From Anabaena cylindrica PCC 7122 (GTDB lineage Bacteria; Cyanobacteriota; Cyanobacteriia; Cyanobacteriales; Nostocaceae): a stretch of DNA of 64,000 nt. Location of the stretch: the NCBI RefSeq assembly GCF_000317695.1, contig NC_019771.1, positions 496,001-560,000 on the forward strand. The letters run 5' to 3'. The notes below the pieces were generated by a model. That model saw only the letters and a list, made by a program, of their open reading frames with translations. It was not told the DNA's origin and did no database searches. Positions 1 to 8,933 of this stretch are shown in pieces (the first letter of the stretch is position 1; each line of letters starts with the position of its first letter). A program made the translations under genes and the position numbers.

Positions 1-320
1 AAGACCCAGATCATGATTTTCGTCCCTCCCCAGGCAAAATTAGTGGTTATTTACCCCCTGGAGGACCCGGCGTGCGGATTGATTCTCATGTGTACACAGA
101 TTACCAAATTCCGCCTTATTACGACTCTCTAATTGGCAAGCTAATTGTCTGGGGGCCAGACCGGGCTACTGCTATAAACCGCATGAAACGAGCATTGCGA
201 GAGTGTGCAATTACCGGACTCCCTACCACCATTGGGTTTCATCAAAAAATCATGGAAAATCCACAGTTTTTGGCAGGTAATGTTTACACTAATTTTGTGC
301 AGGAAATGAAAATTCAGTAA
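1..320 (+). CDS. accC: Biotin carboxylase subunit of acetyl-CoA carboxylase, C-terminal part
   Basis: The window opens inside this gene. The frame is open from base 3 and encodes about 105 C-terminal residues. The text GGPGVRIDSHVY, YYDSLIGKLIVWG and a final helix ending NFVQEM matches the C-terminal domain of AccC, which carboxylates biotin on the carrier protein using ATP and bicarbonate, the first step of fatty-acid synthesis. The ATP-grasp core lies upstream of the window. The TAA stop is also the first unit of a degenerate heptamer repeat. Family assignment is secure. Propionyl-CoA carboxylase subunits are similar, but cyanobacteria normally carry only this one. Confidence 0.93.
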   Translation, partial: DPDHDFRPSPGKISGYLPPGGPGVRIDSHVYTDYQIPPYYDSLIGKLIVWGPDRATAINRMKRALRECAITGLPTTIGFHQKIMENPQFLAGNVYTNFVQEMKIQ

Positions 321-395
321 TGGGTAATGGGTAATTGGTAATGGGTACAAGCTCAGTTTCAGTTTTCCCCCTGCACCCTGCACCCCTGCCTCTTA
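318..395. repeat. Degenerate heptamer repeats (STRR) after accC
   Basis: Bases 318-347 are TAATGGG / TAATTGG type heptamers that begin inside the accC stop codon. A second, C-rich series (CACCCTG type) follows at about 364-395. Confidence 0.7.
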
Positions 396-406
396 TGACC
401 TGTCAC

Positions 407-700
407 CTAATTTACGCGCAACATCATGGTCAGTAAACCTTGCTGACCTAGTAAAATTTCTCGTACCAGGCTGAAAATACCAACCCAAATTATGGGGGTG
501 ATATCCACCCCACCAATAGGTTGTACTAGCTTTCGCAATGGCACTAAGAAGGGTTCTGTTGGCCAAGCTATCAGATTAAATGGCAAACGGTTGAGGTTCA
601 CTTGTGGATACCAAGTGAGAATGATGCGGAAAATAAACAAAAATATCATCAGTCCCAAAATGAGGCCGAGAATCAAAGAGGTCAAGTTAGCACCGGTCAT
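407..700 (-). CDS. YggT family (Ycf19-like) small membrane protein
   Basis: 97 residues with two hydrophobic segments (about 7-28 and 68-88) around a conserved loop containing ILTWYPQVN, NLIAWPTEPFL and PLRKLVQPIGGVD. This is the YggT/Ycf19 signature. In plastids and cyanobacteria such proteins (YlmG) are linked to thylakoid membrane organisation and nucleoid or division placement; the exact role here is inferred only from the family. It is transcribed away from psbX, so the 174-base gap should hold both promoters. Confidence 0.85.
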   Translation of the reverse strand: MTGANLTSLILGLILGLMIFLFIFRIILTWYPQVNLNRLPFNLIAWPTEPFLVPLRKLVQPIGGVDITPIIWVGIFSLVREILLGQQGLLTMMLRVN

Positions 701-874
701 TACTTTTAGTCAATATCTGTGAGTAAATATAAAATCTGGGCGTAAGCCAGAAAAGTTGAAGCTTTGTAAAGCCTTCTCTCTCATTTTAACTAAATGCTGT
801 GGTCTCTTCTCAAGAAAGTGATACAGGATTAAGATTAAAATTAAAATGAAGTGTGTAAAAAAAGGTTGAGAATT

Positions 875-994
875 ATGACACCCTCTTTAGCAAATTTTCT
901 TTGGAGTCTGGTTTGGGGTACTGCAATTGTAGTTATTCCAACAACAGTAGGGCTAATCTTCATTAGCCAAAAAGATAAAATCCAACGTTCATAA
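875..994 (+). CDS. psbX: Photosystem II reaction centre protein PsbX
   Basis: A 39-residue ORF, starting MTPSLANFLWSLVWG and ending SQKDKIQRS, with one membrane helix (about 10-30). This matches PsbX, a single-span subunit at the edge of photosystem II near cytochrome b559 that affects quinone exchange. An AAGGTTGAG stretch lies about 5 bases before the ATG. Length and sequence are typical of the cyanobacterial protein. Confident. Confidence 0.93.
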   Translation: MTPSLANFLWSLVWGTAIVVIPTTVGLIFISQKDKIQRS

Positions 995-1174
995 GGAACA
1001 GGGGAAAGGGGACAGGAAACAGATGACAGATTATTTTCCCCAATCCCCAATCCCGGTAAACAGCTTCAGAGCTTCTTTGCCAGATGCTTTGAAGCTTTCA
1101 TATTATTGTCAATAGTTAGAGTAGTGATTTTAATTGTGACCCGCTAACATAGATTTGATATTGGGAAAACAGCA

Positions 1175-2086
1175 ATGATAAATTTTGGGCTGAACTCAGC
1201 CAGTTTTTTGGCTCAGGTAAATTTTGGGGCTAACTCAGCCAGTGTACTAGGAATTTTCCTGGCTGTGGCTGGGGCAGCGCTGTATTTTCTCCGCACAGTG
1301 CGGCCAGAATTGTCACGAGATCAGGATATCTTTTTTGCAGCAGTTGGCTTATTGTGCGGTTTTATTCTCATTTTTCAAGGATGGCGATTAGATCCCATTC
1401 TGCAATTTGGTCAGTTGCTTTTAGTTGGTACTACTGTATTTTTTGCAGTTGAAAGTATTCGTCTGCGGAGTATAGCCACCCAACAAGCCAAACGAAACAC
1501 TCCGATTGTCGATGATGAGCGGGAAGTAAGCAGAAAATATTCTTACTCTGAGCGACGCAATTATCAAGCGGAGATGGATGCAGATTTGGAACCCCTTCCT
1601 TATGAGGAGGAAGAACAACCTCCACGTGCTAGGATTCGCGGTAGCCGAGATGAGCGTTCAACCCGTGATGATTATTACGAGGATCAACCCCCCCGTCGTT
1701 CAGAACGCCGCAATAGCACAGAAAAGCCGGAAACTGGAGAAAGGAAACGTCGTCCTACCTCTGGTCGCTCTGCAAGTCGCCCTACTGAAAGTTATGAACA
1801 AGAAAATTGGGGTTCTGTGTCTAGGCAAGTTGATGATTGGGAAAGTCCCCAGGAGGATGTAAAAAAACAGCCCCGTCGCACTACTAATAACAGACCTCAA
1901 CGCCCAGAAGTTCGTGAGGATGATGTTGCTCCTAGACCAAGAAAGCGTCGTCCACCTGCTGATTCATCTCCTCGCAGAGTTAGGGAAGATGATGAGGCTA
2001 TTCCTACTGATTATGTACCGTATAACCCAATTGAAAAGCCAAATGATAGGGGAGATAATTCGACTGATTTTGATGATGATATTTAG
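1175..2086 (+). CDS. ycf66: Ycf66 family protein with long charged tail
   Basis: 303 residues. The first 100 carry three likely membrane segments and the Ycf66 core (ALYFLRTVRPELSRDQDI, FQGWRLDPILQFGQ, FFAVESIRLR). The remaining 200 residues are low-complexity, rich in Arg, Glu, Asp and Pro, and probably disordered. Ycf66 is encoded in cyanobacteria and some plastids; its function is unknown, with photosynthesis suspected. The tail varies in length across the family, so the core carries the identification. Confidence 0.85.
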   Translation: MINFGLNSASFLAQVNFGANSASVLGIFLAVAGAALYFLRTVRPELSRDQDIFFAAVGLLCGFILIFQGWRLDPILQFGQLLLVGTTVFFAVESIRLRSIATQQAKRNTPIVDDEREVSRKYSYSERRNYQAEMDADLEPLPYEEEEQPPRARIRGSRDERSTRDDYYEDQPPRRSERRNSTEKPETGERKRRPTSGRSASRPTESYEQENWGSVSRQVDDWESPQEDVKKQPRRTTNNRPQRPEVREDDVAPRPRKRRPPADSSPRRVREDDEAIPTDYVPYNPIEKPNDRGDNSTDFDDDI

Positions 2087-2151
2087 AACAGTTGGGGGGA
2101 TGGTAGTTTCAAAGGCGACGGAATGCGGTTGATGTGAGAACATTTACGTCT

Positions 2152-2685
2152 ATGTTGTGGCTCCAAAAACCAATTTATTGGAGCCTAGTTTTTAGTTTGA
2201 CTAGTTTAATTGTTTCCTGTGGTTCTGGTGATATTCCTTTAGGGGTATCTTCTCTGAACAGTCGTTATACTGAGGAACAACCATCTTTGAGTGGAAATGG
2301 TCGCTTTTTGGCTTTTGTTTCTAATCGAAATGGTAATCAGCAATTGTTGATATACGACTTGGAAACCCAAAGTTTTATTTCGACACCAGGCTTGAACCGA
2401 CGGGAAACGATCGCAGAAAGTCCCAGTCTCAGCTATACAGGGCGTTATATTTGTTATTTAACTAGTGATCAAGGTAGAGCAGTTGTAGCACTTTACGATC
2501 GCGCTCTGCAAAAATCACAAATTCTCACACCGACCTATCGGGGTTGGGTGAGAAGTCCTCATATTAGCCCTGATGGACGTTATATAGTCTTTGAATCTGC
2601 CAGTCGTGGGCAATGGGATGTGGAAGTGCTAGATCGTGGTCCGACGGTGGAGTTAGATATTCCTAATGGTGCAACTGTAAAATAA
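2152..2685 (+). CDS. TolB-like beta-propeller lipoprotein (copy 1)
   Basis: About 177 residues. A signal peptide ends in a lipobox-like LIVSCGSG, so the product is probably a lipoprotein. Repeated TolB/WD40-like blades follow, with motifs such as PSLSGNGRFLAFVSNR, PSLSYTGRYICYLTS and PHISPDGRYIVFES, about three blades. A GTG at 2134 in the same frame is an alternative start; I prefer ATG 2152 because it gives a compact signal peptide. The next gene is a paralog of the same size and blade pattern, so the two arose by tandem duplication. TolB proper is longer and works with Pal; these short forms may act as ligand or protein binding modules. No role is known. Confidence 0.75.
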   Translation: MLWLQKPIYWSLVFSLTSLIVSCGSGDIPLGVSSLNSRYTEEQPSLSGNGRFLAFVSNRNGNQQLLIYDLETQSFISTPGLNRRETIAESPSLSYTGRYICYLTSDQGRAVVALYDRALQKSQILTPTYRGWVRSPHISPDGRYIVFESASRGQWDVEVLDRGPTVELDIPNGATVK

Positions 2686-2790
2686 TTCGTAATTCGTAAT
2701 TCGTAATTGGGAACAGAAATTATTGATTCTCCTCTGCTTCCCAATGCCCAATGACCAATGACCAATGACCAATGACCAATGACCAATGAC
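2684..2790. repeat. STRR arrays joining the two TolB-like genes
   Basis: TAATTCG heptamers begin at the stop codon of the upstream gene (2683-2709). Six or so CAATGAC heptamers fill about 2748-2790 and include the ATG of the next gene at 2786. Confidence 0.85.
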
Positions 2791-3313
2791 CAATTACAAA
2801 TTACCTATTATTTTATTTTTAAGCTCTAGTTTATTAACTGGGTGTTTTGGTTATCCGCGTTTGTTGAGTTATCCTTTTGATTCTGGTGGACGGGGTCTTA
2901 ATAGTCTGGCTTCAGAGTTAGATCCGCAAATTTCTGGGAGATATATTGTATTTACTACTGACCGCAGGGGTAGTGAAGATGTTTATATGTTTGATACTGT
3001 GACTCGGAATTTGGTAGATTTACCGGGTTTAAATTCTTTTGATACGATCGCTTCTCACCCTTCTGTCACCCAAGATGGTCGTTATATTGTTTTTATTGCG
3101 AGTCGTCAGGGTCGTTCGAGCATTTTTCTTTATGACCGGGAGACGCGACAATCACGGAATTTAACTCCTAGTTTGCAAGCAGAAATTCGCAATCCTACAA
3201 TTAGTGCTGATGGTAGTAGGATTGCTTTTGAGTTTAGTAATAATGGACAATGGGATATTTTGCTGTATGACCGTGCTGGAAGACAATTGAATATCCCGCA
3301 AGAACCAAAGTAA
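2786..3313 (+). CDS. TolB-like beta-propeller lipoprotein (copy 2)
   Basis: 175 residues: a signal peptide with lipobox LLTGC at about 15-19, then three to four TolB-like blades (DPQISGRYIVFTTDRR, PSVTQDGRYIVFIASR, PTISADGSRIAFEFS). It is a paralog of the preceding gene. The start codon and residues 2-3 (MTN) come from the last unit of a CAATGAC heptamer array. Earlier ATGs in the array open five-codon reading frames ending in TGA, one of which overlaps this ATG, so coupled translation is possible. No Shine-Dalgarno sequence is visible. Probably periplasmic and anchored in a membrane. Confidence 0.75.
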   Translation: MTNYKLPIILFLSSSLLTGCFGYPRLLSYPFDSGGRGLNSLASELDPQISGRYIVFTTDRRGSEDVYMFDTVTRNLVDLPGLNSFDTIASHPSVTQDGRYIVFIASRQGRSSIFLYDRETRQSRNLTPSLQAEIRNPTISADGSRIAFEFSNNGQWDILLYDRAGRQLNIPQEPK

Positions 3314-3396
3314 TTTGTAATTTGTAATTCGTAATTCGTAATTCGTAATTCGTAATTACTACCCAGTCCCCAGTCCCCAGTCCCCAGTCCCCAATC
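3311..3396. repeat. STRR arrays between convergent genes
   Basis: TAATTTG/TAATTCG heptamers begin at the stop codon at 3311. CCCCAGT heptamers then run to about 3396, reaching the end of the convergent sdhB gene. Confidence 0.85.
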
Positions 3397-4393
3397 AGGA
3401 TTCGATTTTTTGGATAGATTCGATGAGCGATCGCACTTGTTTAGTCCCTTCTGATGGTTCAAAGGAGAGGGGGAATTTACCCCGGACGAGCATTCGCAGT
3501 CCTAAAGGTGCAAGGCTGAGTAATCCTTTTAAATCGCGGAAATAGTTACCAACTACTTGGATACCAAATTGGCGTTCATCAATCCAACCACCTGTTTTTA
3601 CTAACTCTATCAATACTTTCCGGTGACGAATTGAACGGCTATCACTGGCTTGTTTGCGGTCGAGAATTTGCTGTTTAACTTTGGTGATTTGCTCTAATGG
3701 TGCAACTTCCATTGGACAAACTGAGTCACAGTAAAAACAACGAGTACAACCCCAAACACCTTTAGTACCTTCGTTATAATTTTCTAAACGATTTTCAGTT
3801 TCACTATCGCGGGAATCTGCTACCATGCGATATGCTTTGGCGAGGGCGTGGGGGCCAACAAAGTCTGAATTGACTTCGCGGGCGTTGCATTCAGAATAGC
3901 AAGCACCGCACATAATACAGTTACCAGTTTGATCGAGGAGCGATCGCTCTTGTGGTGTTTGCAAAAACTCCTTTTCTGGTACCTGTCGTGCTGCTGTACT
4001 GACATAAGGAGCAACCGCTTCTAAATTATTCCAGAAACTGCTCATATCTACGACCAAATCCTTAATCACTGGCATATTACCCAAAGGAGCGATCGTAATT
4101 TCACCAGTGGTATTATCCTGGTTTAGCGGCGATGGAATTTGTTTTAATCTAGCCAGTTCGCTGCCAACATTTTCCTTACAGGCTAAAGCCGAACGTCCAT
4201 TGATTCGTACCGCACAGCTACCACAAATCGTATTGCGGCAATTTTTGCGAAATGCTAAAGTTCCGTCTTGTTCCCACTTAATCTGATTGAGGCAATCTAG
4301 GATTGTACTACTTGCTTCTACCTGCAAAGGATAGCTTTGCACAACAGGAGTAGAGTTTTGTTGCTGCCGAATAATTTTAAAAATAACTTCCAT
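3395..4393 (-). CDS. sdhB: Succinate dehydrogenase/fumarate reductase iron-sulfur subunit
   Basis: 332 residues from ATG 4393. An N-terminal [2Fe-2S] ferredoxin domain has Cys spaced C-x4-C-x2-C-x11-C (around CRNTICGSC). The C-terminal part has CIMCGACYSEC and CTRCFYCDSVCP for the [4Fe-4S] and [3Fe-4S] centres. It passes electrons from SdhA to quinone in the thylakoid or cytoplasmic membrane. No sdhA or membrane anchor gene is adjacent, as is common in cyanobacteria, where sdh genes are scattered. An upstream in-frame start at 4402 would add three residues. Confidence 0.9.
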   Translation of the reverse strand: MEVIFKIIRQQQNSTPVVQSYPLQVEASSTILDCLNQIKWEQDGTLAFRKNCRNTICGSCAVRINGRSALACKENVGSELARLKQIPSPLNQDNTTGEITIAPLGNMPVIKDLVVDMSSFWNNLEAVAPYVSTAARQVPEKEFLQTPQERSLLDQTGNCIMCGACYSECNAREVNSDFVGPHALAKAYRMVADSRDSETENRLENYNEGTKGVWGCTRCFYCDSVCPMEVAPLEQITKVKQQILDRKQASDSRSIRHRKVLIELVKTGGWIDERQFGIQVVGNYFRDLKGLLSLAPLGLRMLVRGKFPLSFEPSEGTKQVRSLIESIQKIES

Positions 4394-5893
4394 TATTACC
4401 AACCAAATTTTTAAATTGCCTTACCTGCCTCAAAAATCATGAGTTCAAGTCGGTTGTTGTGAAAAATGAGCTATTGTACATAACGTCAGTGCTTAATAAG
4501 CTGACGCTTAAGGCTCTCATGATTCCAGTTTAACGATAACCATTAAAAGTTTAGTCGTAGAAGTGCAATCAGCGAAATTTATCTTCTCCAGGCAATCCAA
4601 CAGTAAAAAGGAATCATCCCTTTGCATTTAATTTACCTGTTGGGGAGTAAAGAGTGAAGATGTTTCACGTATAGAGGTGCTTACTTGATTAAATGCAGCT
4701 TATACATCTTGATGTCAACCGCAGTCAACCAAAGACTGAAGAACCGTAATTTCACATCTTCACAGGCATAATAGGTCTAATTTTAGAAAATTTTTTTCCT
4801 CTTTCCTCACAAAAGGCGAGATATCTACCCCAACTACTTTATCCTCTACACTTCATCCTTCTTTAGTCAAGTCCTATTTATCAAAAGTTCTTAAGCAGCA
4901 GCGAAGCAGAAATTTTTTAAATATGTAGAAGTGTTAAAGCGGATAACAATTATTGGGTCATGGCTATCAAGCAGCGGATAGATGTGGTAAATTTATTCTT
5001 CCGCTAGACAGAAGTGCAGAATAACTTGAGAGATTTGGCCTGATACTAATAAACATGGCGAAAAATCCATATCGCTTTTTGTCTCATCTCTATCAAGAAA
5101 ACTGTGGATTTAACTCACTCACTCAAAACGGCTCGTCTCAATTATATGAATTTTTATAAAAGCCTTGACCCAAAACTCATGACAGTATCAAGCCAGAGAA
5201 AAATCTACACTGCTTTTTCTCTCCTCAAGTCCAGGGATTAAAAAAAACTCGAATTGCAAATTGAATTTTAAATTAAATAAATATTTTGCTATTATTAGTC
5301 CATGCTAGTATTTAATATAAAATTATGAATTAACAAAACCAGTACCAATCGCCGTATAAGTGCGACTACTACCGCTTTGTTTATTCATAGTGTAGAGATA
5401 AGAAAATTCATATCTCTACTAGCAGGACAATAGGGTGTATGTCCGCAAGACCGTAAGCGAATACAATGCTGTCCTCAGCTGGAGATGATGAGTAGGGATG
5501 ACCTTACAACTCAATGGCAAGAAAGGCAAGCACTGAAAGTGAAAAACCTGCAATTTATTGTATCTACGACTTTTTTGGAGTAGAACTAACCTGATTTGTA
5601 AAGGTGACTTAAAATTACACCCCTACAGTAGCGCCAAAAAATAAAATACTTTTATTTCCAATGGCGAATGATGGTTAAAAGTGCCGTAAAATCACCTAAA
5701 TAAATTTCTGTGACAACCCTAACCTCTAATTTAAGGTTCTAAACCATTTATAGAGATGATTGGGCTGCTCATATCAGCAGAAATTCACCCTCACCCACAA
5801 CTCTTGAGTAACTCTGTGTAGAGGCTAAAAAGCTAACTACTGTGTTCAGACTAAATTGATGATTAGCTAGAGATTAAGGAAATTTTGACCATA
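4394..5893. other. 1.5 kb gene-free region upstream of the AbrB gene
   Basis: No convincing protein gene is seen. The stretch is AT-rich and contains several short inverted repeats, the most structured at 5393-5475 (listed separately). It must hold the promoter of sdhB at the left and of the AbrB gene at the right, and could hold one or more small RNAs or a long 5' leader. Confidence 0.6.
5393..5475 (+). ncRNA. Candidate structured RNA: nested hairpins
   Basis: TAGAGATA (5393-5400) pairs with TATCTCTA (5411-5418). Directly after, AGGACA (5424-5429) pairs with TGTCCT (5470-5475), enclosing TGTAT (5436-5440) with ATACA (5461-5465), enclosing GTC/GAC around a CGCAA loop. Three nested arms in order suggest a folded RNA, about 420 bases before the AbrB start. 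I do not recognise the family. The strand is assumed from the downstream gene. Confidence 0.35.
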
Positions 5894-6328
5894 ATGACTG
5901 AAACTGCAACCGCACCATTAACTGGAAAAGCACTGCTGGCTAAAGTAAAAGAGCTTTCTAATTTACCCCGCCGAGAAAGAGCAAAGCAGTGTGGCTATTA
6001 CACCGTTACGAAAAATAATCAAGTTCGTGTCAATCTCACCGATTTTTATGATGCTTTGTTGTCAGCTAGAGGTATTCCTCTCAGCCCAGAAGCACCTAAA
6101 GATGGACGTGGGCGCGAACCGACATACCGTGTTAGTGTTCACCAAAATCGTCAAATTGTGATTGGTGCTACTTACACCAAAGCAATGGGCTTAAAGCCTG
6201 GTGATGAGTTTGAAATTAGGTTGGGTTACAAGCATATTCACTTGATTCAGTTGGGCGAAAGTGATAAAAAATTAACCCCACAGGATGTAGACTCTGATGA
6301 AGCAGAGTTAGAAGATGAAGAGGAATAA
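5894..6328 (+). CDS. AbrB-family transcription regulator (cyAbrB)
   Basis: 144 residues from ATG 5894, chosen because family members start METAT-like (here MTETATAPLTG). A TTG at 5885 is nearer to an AGGA sequence and is the alternative. It carries LPRRERAKQCGYYT near the N-terminus and a C-terminal AbrB-type swapped-hairpin DNA-binding domain (MGLKPGDEFEIRLGYKHIHL), the order typical of cyanobacterial cyAbrB, opposite to Bacillus AbrB. The tail is acidic. Members of the family regulate carbon/nitrogen balance, hydrogenase and, in Anabaena, heterocyst genes. I cannot tell CalA from CalB type with certainty. Confidence 0.85.
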   Translation: MTETATAPLTGKALLAKVKELSNLPRRERAKQCGYYTVTKNNQVRVNLTDFYDALLSARGIPLSPEAPKDGRGREPTYRVSVHQNRQIVIGATYTKAMGLKPGDEFEIRLGYKHIHLIQLGESDKKLTPQDVDSDEAELEDEEE

Positions 6329-6519
6329 ACTTTTCTGATAGTAGGGGTAAGTTTTAGGTAAATACTTGATAACTTGTCCCTACTGCTACAAATATATAAT
6401 ATTTGTAGTTTAAGTATATATTCACACAACAAAATACAATTTGACCTTTTGCATGAGTCACAAATTCTAGTAGAGTCTTGAATAATAAGCAAGAACTTTA
6501 TTTCTACTAGAAGCCTATC

Positions 6520-7389
6520 GTGATTTTTTTGCCTGTCCTTTTATCACTTTTAGAGCCATCAGTCAATACATCACTGGCGTTATTTAAAAATGCACCAGTA
6601 GTAGTTGTCGTGATGGCCTTTTTCATTGTTTGGGTAGGGTCTTGGTTGCCATTAGCAGCGATCGCAGCCATCATGCTCAAATTGCAAATTAATAAACCTT
6701 TACAACCAGAGCAAAAAATACCTTTATTAGTATCTCTCTACTTATTAGCTCCCTTAATTCTCTGGGGATTTAATTGGCTAGGACTTGGCTCTTTTGCTGA
6801 TTATGGCTTGATTGGGAACTTTTCTATTTTTGGTTCCTTACTGCTAGGTTTTGGGCTGGGTGTATTGGGTCTTGTGATGGTGTTCACCTGCCAATTTTGG
6901 CTGGGTTGGTGCTATTTAGAAAAATCTCATCTCAAGTTAATACCATCTATTTTGTTACCAATTTCCTTGGTGGCTTTATTTGTTGGTGGAATAGAAGAGT
7001 TAATTTTTCGGGGTTTTTTGTTGACTCAGTTAGAAAAGGATTATGCAATTTGGGTAGCGGCGATTATCTCTAGCTTGATTTTTGCGTTACTACATTTAGT
7101 TTGGGAACAACGGGAAACCGCACCCCAACTCCCCGGATTGTGGCTGATGGGGATGGTTTTGGTAGTAGCTAGGGTTGCTAATAGTAATCATTTAGGGATA
7201 GCTTGGGGACTTCATGCCGGATGGGTATGGGCGATCGCTACCATAGATACAGCAGAACTAATTACCTACACAGGAAAAGTCTCAGAAGTGTTTACAGGTA
7301 AAAACAAAAAACCCCTAGCCGGCTTGACTGGGGTTCTTTGCGTTCTGGGAACAGGAGTAATTCTGTGGTTATTTTTTCAGCCCGTTTGA
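6520..7389 (+). CDS. CPBP family intramembrane metalloprotease
   Basis: 289 residues from GTG 6520, with about seven to eight hydrophobic helices. The CPBP (Abi) signature is present: GGIEELIFRGFLL with the Glu-Glu-x3-Arg motif at about 160, FALLHLVW for the second motif His, and HLGIAWGLHAGW for the third. Such proteases resemble the CAAX prenyl protease Rce1. In bacteria they are tied to bacteriocin immunity or membrane protein processing, but substrates are mostly unknown. It lies about 5 kb from the exported peptide genes, too far to claim a link. The GTG start has no clear ribosome site. Confidence 0.8.
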   Translation: MIFLPVLLSLLEPSVNTSLALFKNAPVVVVVMAFFIVWVGSWLPLAAIAAIMLKLQINKPLQPEQKIPLLVSLYLLAPLILWGFNWLGLGSFADYGLIGNFSIFGSLLLGFGLGVLGLVMVFTCQFWLGWCYLEKSHLKLIPSILLPISLVALFVGGIEELIFRGFLLTQLEKDYAIWVAAIISSLIFALLHLVWEQRETAPQLPGLWLMGMVLVVARVANSNHLGIAWGLHAGWVWAIATIDTAELITYTGKVSEVFTGKNKKPLAGLTGVLCVLGTGVILWLFFQPV

Positions 7390-7399
7390 AATTAGTGGT

Positions 7400-7443
7400 A
7401 ATTCGTAATCATCATCCTAAATTACGAATTACGAATTACGAAT
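7400..7443. terminator. STRR-built inverted repeat between convergent genes
   Basis: AATTCGTAAT (7400-7409) is perfectly complementary to ATTACGAATT (7421-7430), followed by further TTACGAA heptamers. It sits between two convergent genes and may act as a bidirectional terminator; no long U-run follows. Confidence 0.45.
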
Positions 7444-7449
7444 GATTAC

Positions 7450-8571
7450 CTAACCGCCGAAACCGGGAATTAAACGCTTTAAGGCGCGGCCAGCTACATC
7501 GCCATATTTCAGTTCACCAGCAAGGATTTTACCCATGATTTGAGCGCCGGAGGGACGTTTAACACCGACTTTGTAGCCAATACCGGGGAAGCGATAGAAC
7601 GCTCCTGCTAATTTTTGCGCCCAAGCCATATCTGTTCCCCACTGTTCATTAATAGCCTCAGTGTAATTTGCTAAGGCGTTGATATCACCAGCAAGAGCTT
7701 CATTAATGAATTGTGCTGCTAGAACACCACTAAAAATTGAGGGACGAATACCTTCTGCGGTAAAAGGATCAACTACACAAGCTGCTTCACCAGCTAAAAC
7801 AGCATTTTGGGTGTGCAGCTTTTGATTACCATCCCACAAACAGATGGGATGACCATACTGCTTGCTAGTTTTGACATCTACATTAAAAGACTTAGCATAC
7901 TCATCTAAAATTTTCTTAAAATCCTGGGGTTCGCCACCAATAAATGTGCCGACACCGATAGAATAACCATCAGCCTTGGGGAAGTTCCAAATATAGCCGT
8001 TTTTCAGCAAGCCAAACTCGAAGTGTGCCATGTTTTTGTTGACTACCTCAGCAGCAACTTCAGCTTCTAATGCACCCGCTAAACGACGTTTACGGTCTTT
8101 AAAACCTAGCCATTTTGCCATTGAACCTTTTGCACCATCAGCAGCAATTAAGTAACGACCTGTGATGGGTCCATTAGCAGTGTTGACTTGCCAATGATCA
8201 TTTTTAAACTCAATACCTTTGACTTCTGTATTGTCTCGGATTTCAGCCCCTTGATTTTGGGCTTGTTGGACTAAAAAATGGTCAAAAATATCTCGTCGCA
8301 CCATCCAGACTGGTTCTTTGATGCCGATTTTTGCTTCTACGGGATCTTCGAGTTTCCAGGTAAAACGCAGGGAATCTACTTTGACGGAAATTGCGGGACT
8401 AAAGTCAAAGTCGAACCATTGAGCGATCGCTGGTGACACACCACCACCACAAGGCTTATATCTAGGTAGGGATTCTTTCTCTAAAACTAATACTGAGCGT
8501 CCCCGCTTGGCTAAATGATATGCTGCTGTTCCACCTGCTGGACCAGCACCGACGATGATACAGTCGTACAT
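7450..8571 (-). CDS. Geranylgeranyl reductase family FAD-dependent oxidoreductase
   Basis: 373 residues. An N-terminal Rossmann FAD motif (IIVGAGPAGGTAAYHLA), the ESLPRYKPCGGGVS region typical of the geranylgeranyl reductase family, and a second FAD contact (GEAACVVDPFTAEGIRPS) are visible. The family reduces isoprenoid double bonds (ChlP acts on geranylgeranyl-chlorophyll and -diphosphate; archaeal members act on lipids). Cyanobacterial ChlP is a little longer and differs at the N-terminus, so this is probably a paralog with an unknown prenyl substrate. It stands alone with a short AT-rich upstream region. A link to the terpene-like locus at 43-51 kb is only speculation. Confidence 0.85.
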   Translation of the reverse strand: MYDCIIVGAGPAGGTAAYHLAKRGRSVLVLEKESLPRYKPCGGGVSPAIAQWFDFDFSPAISVKVDSLRFTWKLEDPVEAKIGIKEPVWMVRRDIFDHFLVQQAQNQGAEIRDNTEVKGIEFKNDHWQVNTANGPITGRYLIAADGAKGSMAKWLGFKDRKRRLAGALEAEVAAEVVNKNMAHFEFGLLKNGYIWNFPKADGYSIGVGTFIGGEPQDFKKILDEYAKSFNVDVKTSKQYGHPICLWDGNQKLHTQNAVLAGEAACVVDPFTAEGIRPSIFSGVLAAQFINEALAGDINALANYTEAINEQWGTDMAWAQKLAGAFYRFPGIGYKVGVKRPSGAQIMGKILAGELKYGDVAGRALKRLIPGFGG

Positions 8572-8933
8572 AATTTCTGAATTTTTGCTTTTTATTTTAA
8601 TTAGTTGACTTTCCAGTATATATAAGGGTTTTGGATTTTTGGTAAATTTTTAGTGAATAATAATTTATAAACAGAATTCAGAAGTCAGGAGCCAGAATTC
8701 AGAATGCTGATGAAATCAGGAAGAGAGAGAAGTGAAATTTTCTCAACATCATCAAAGTTGACTCGAAAAGCCTTTATTCTCCTGAACCGTAGGTCTGCGT
8801 AGCGTCTCCTGTATTTTCTATTCTGAATACTGACAAATTTATTACGGTCTTCTTTGCGTTCGGCAAGTGCTGCGATCGCATACTCTTCTAGAGGCATTTG
8901 CATTTAGAAAAACTATAATTTAAGTATAAAGCT

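Noticed and set aside
5055..5159. 34-codon ORF (MAKNPYRFLSHLYQ...)
   Set aside because: No ribosome site and nothing to support expression; length is within chance.
6520..7389. CPBP protease as immunity protein for the peptide island
   Set aside because: Too far away (over 5 kb, opposite strand, unrelated genes between), and the family has many other roles.
8685..8903. 72-codon minus-strand ORF next to the DUF29 gene
   Set aside because: Its middle and end run through dispersed-repeat and heptamer sequence (GGTCTGCGTAGCGTCTCC, TTCTGAATTCTG), and no family is recognisable. The first 25 residues could be a remnant of a gene, but this cannot be supported.
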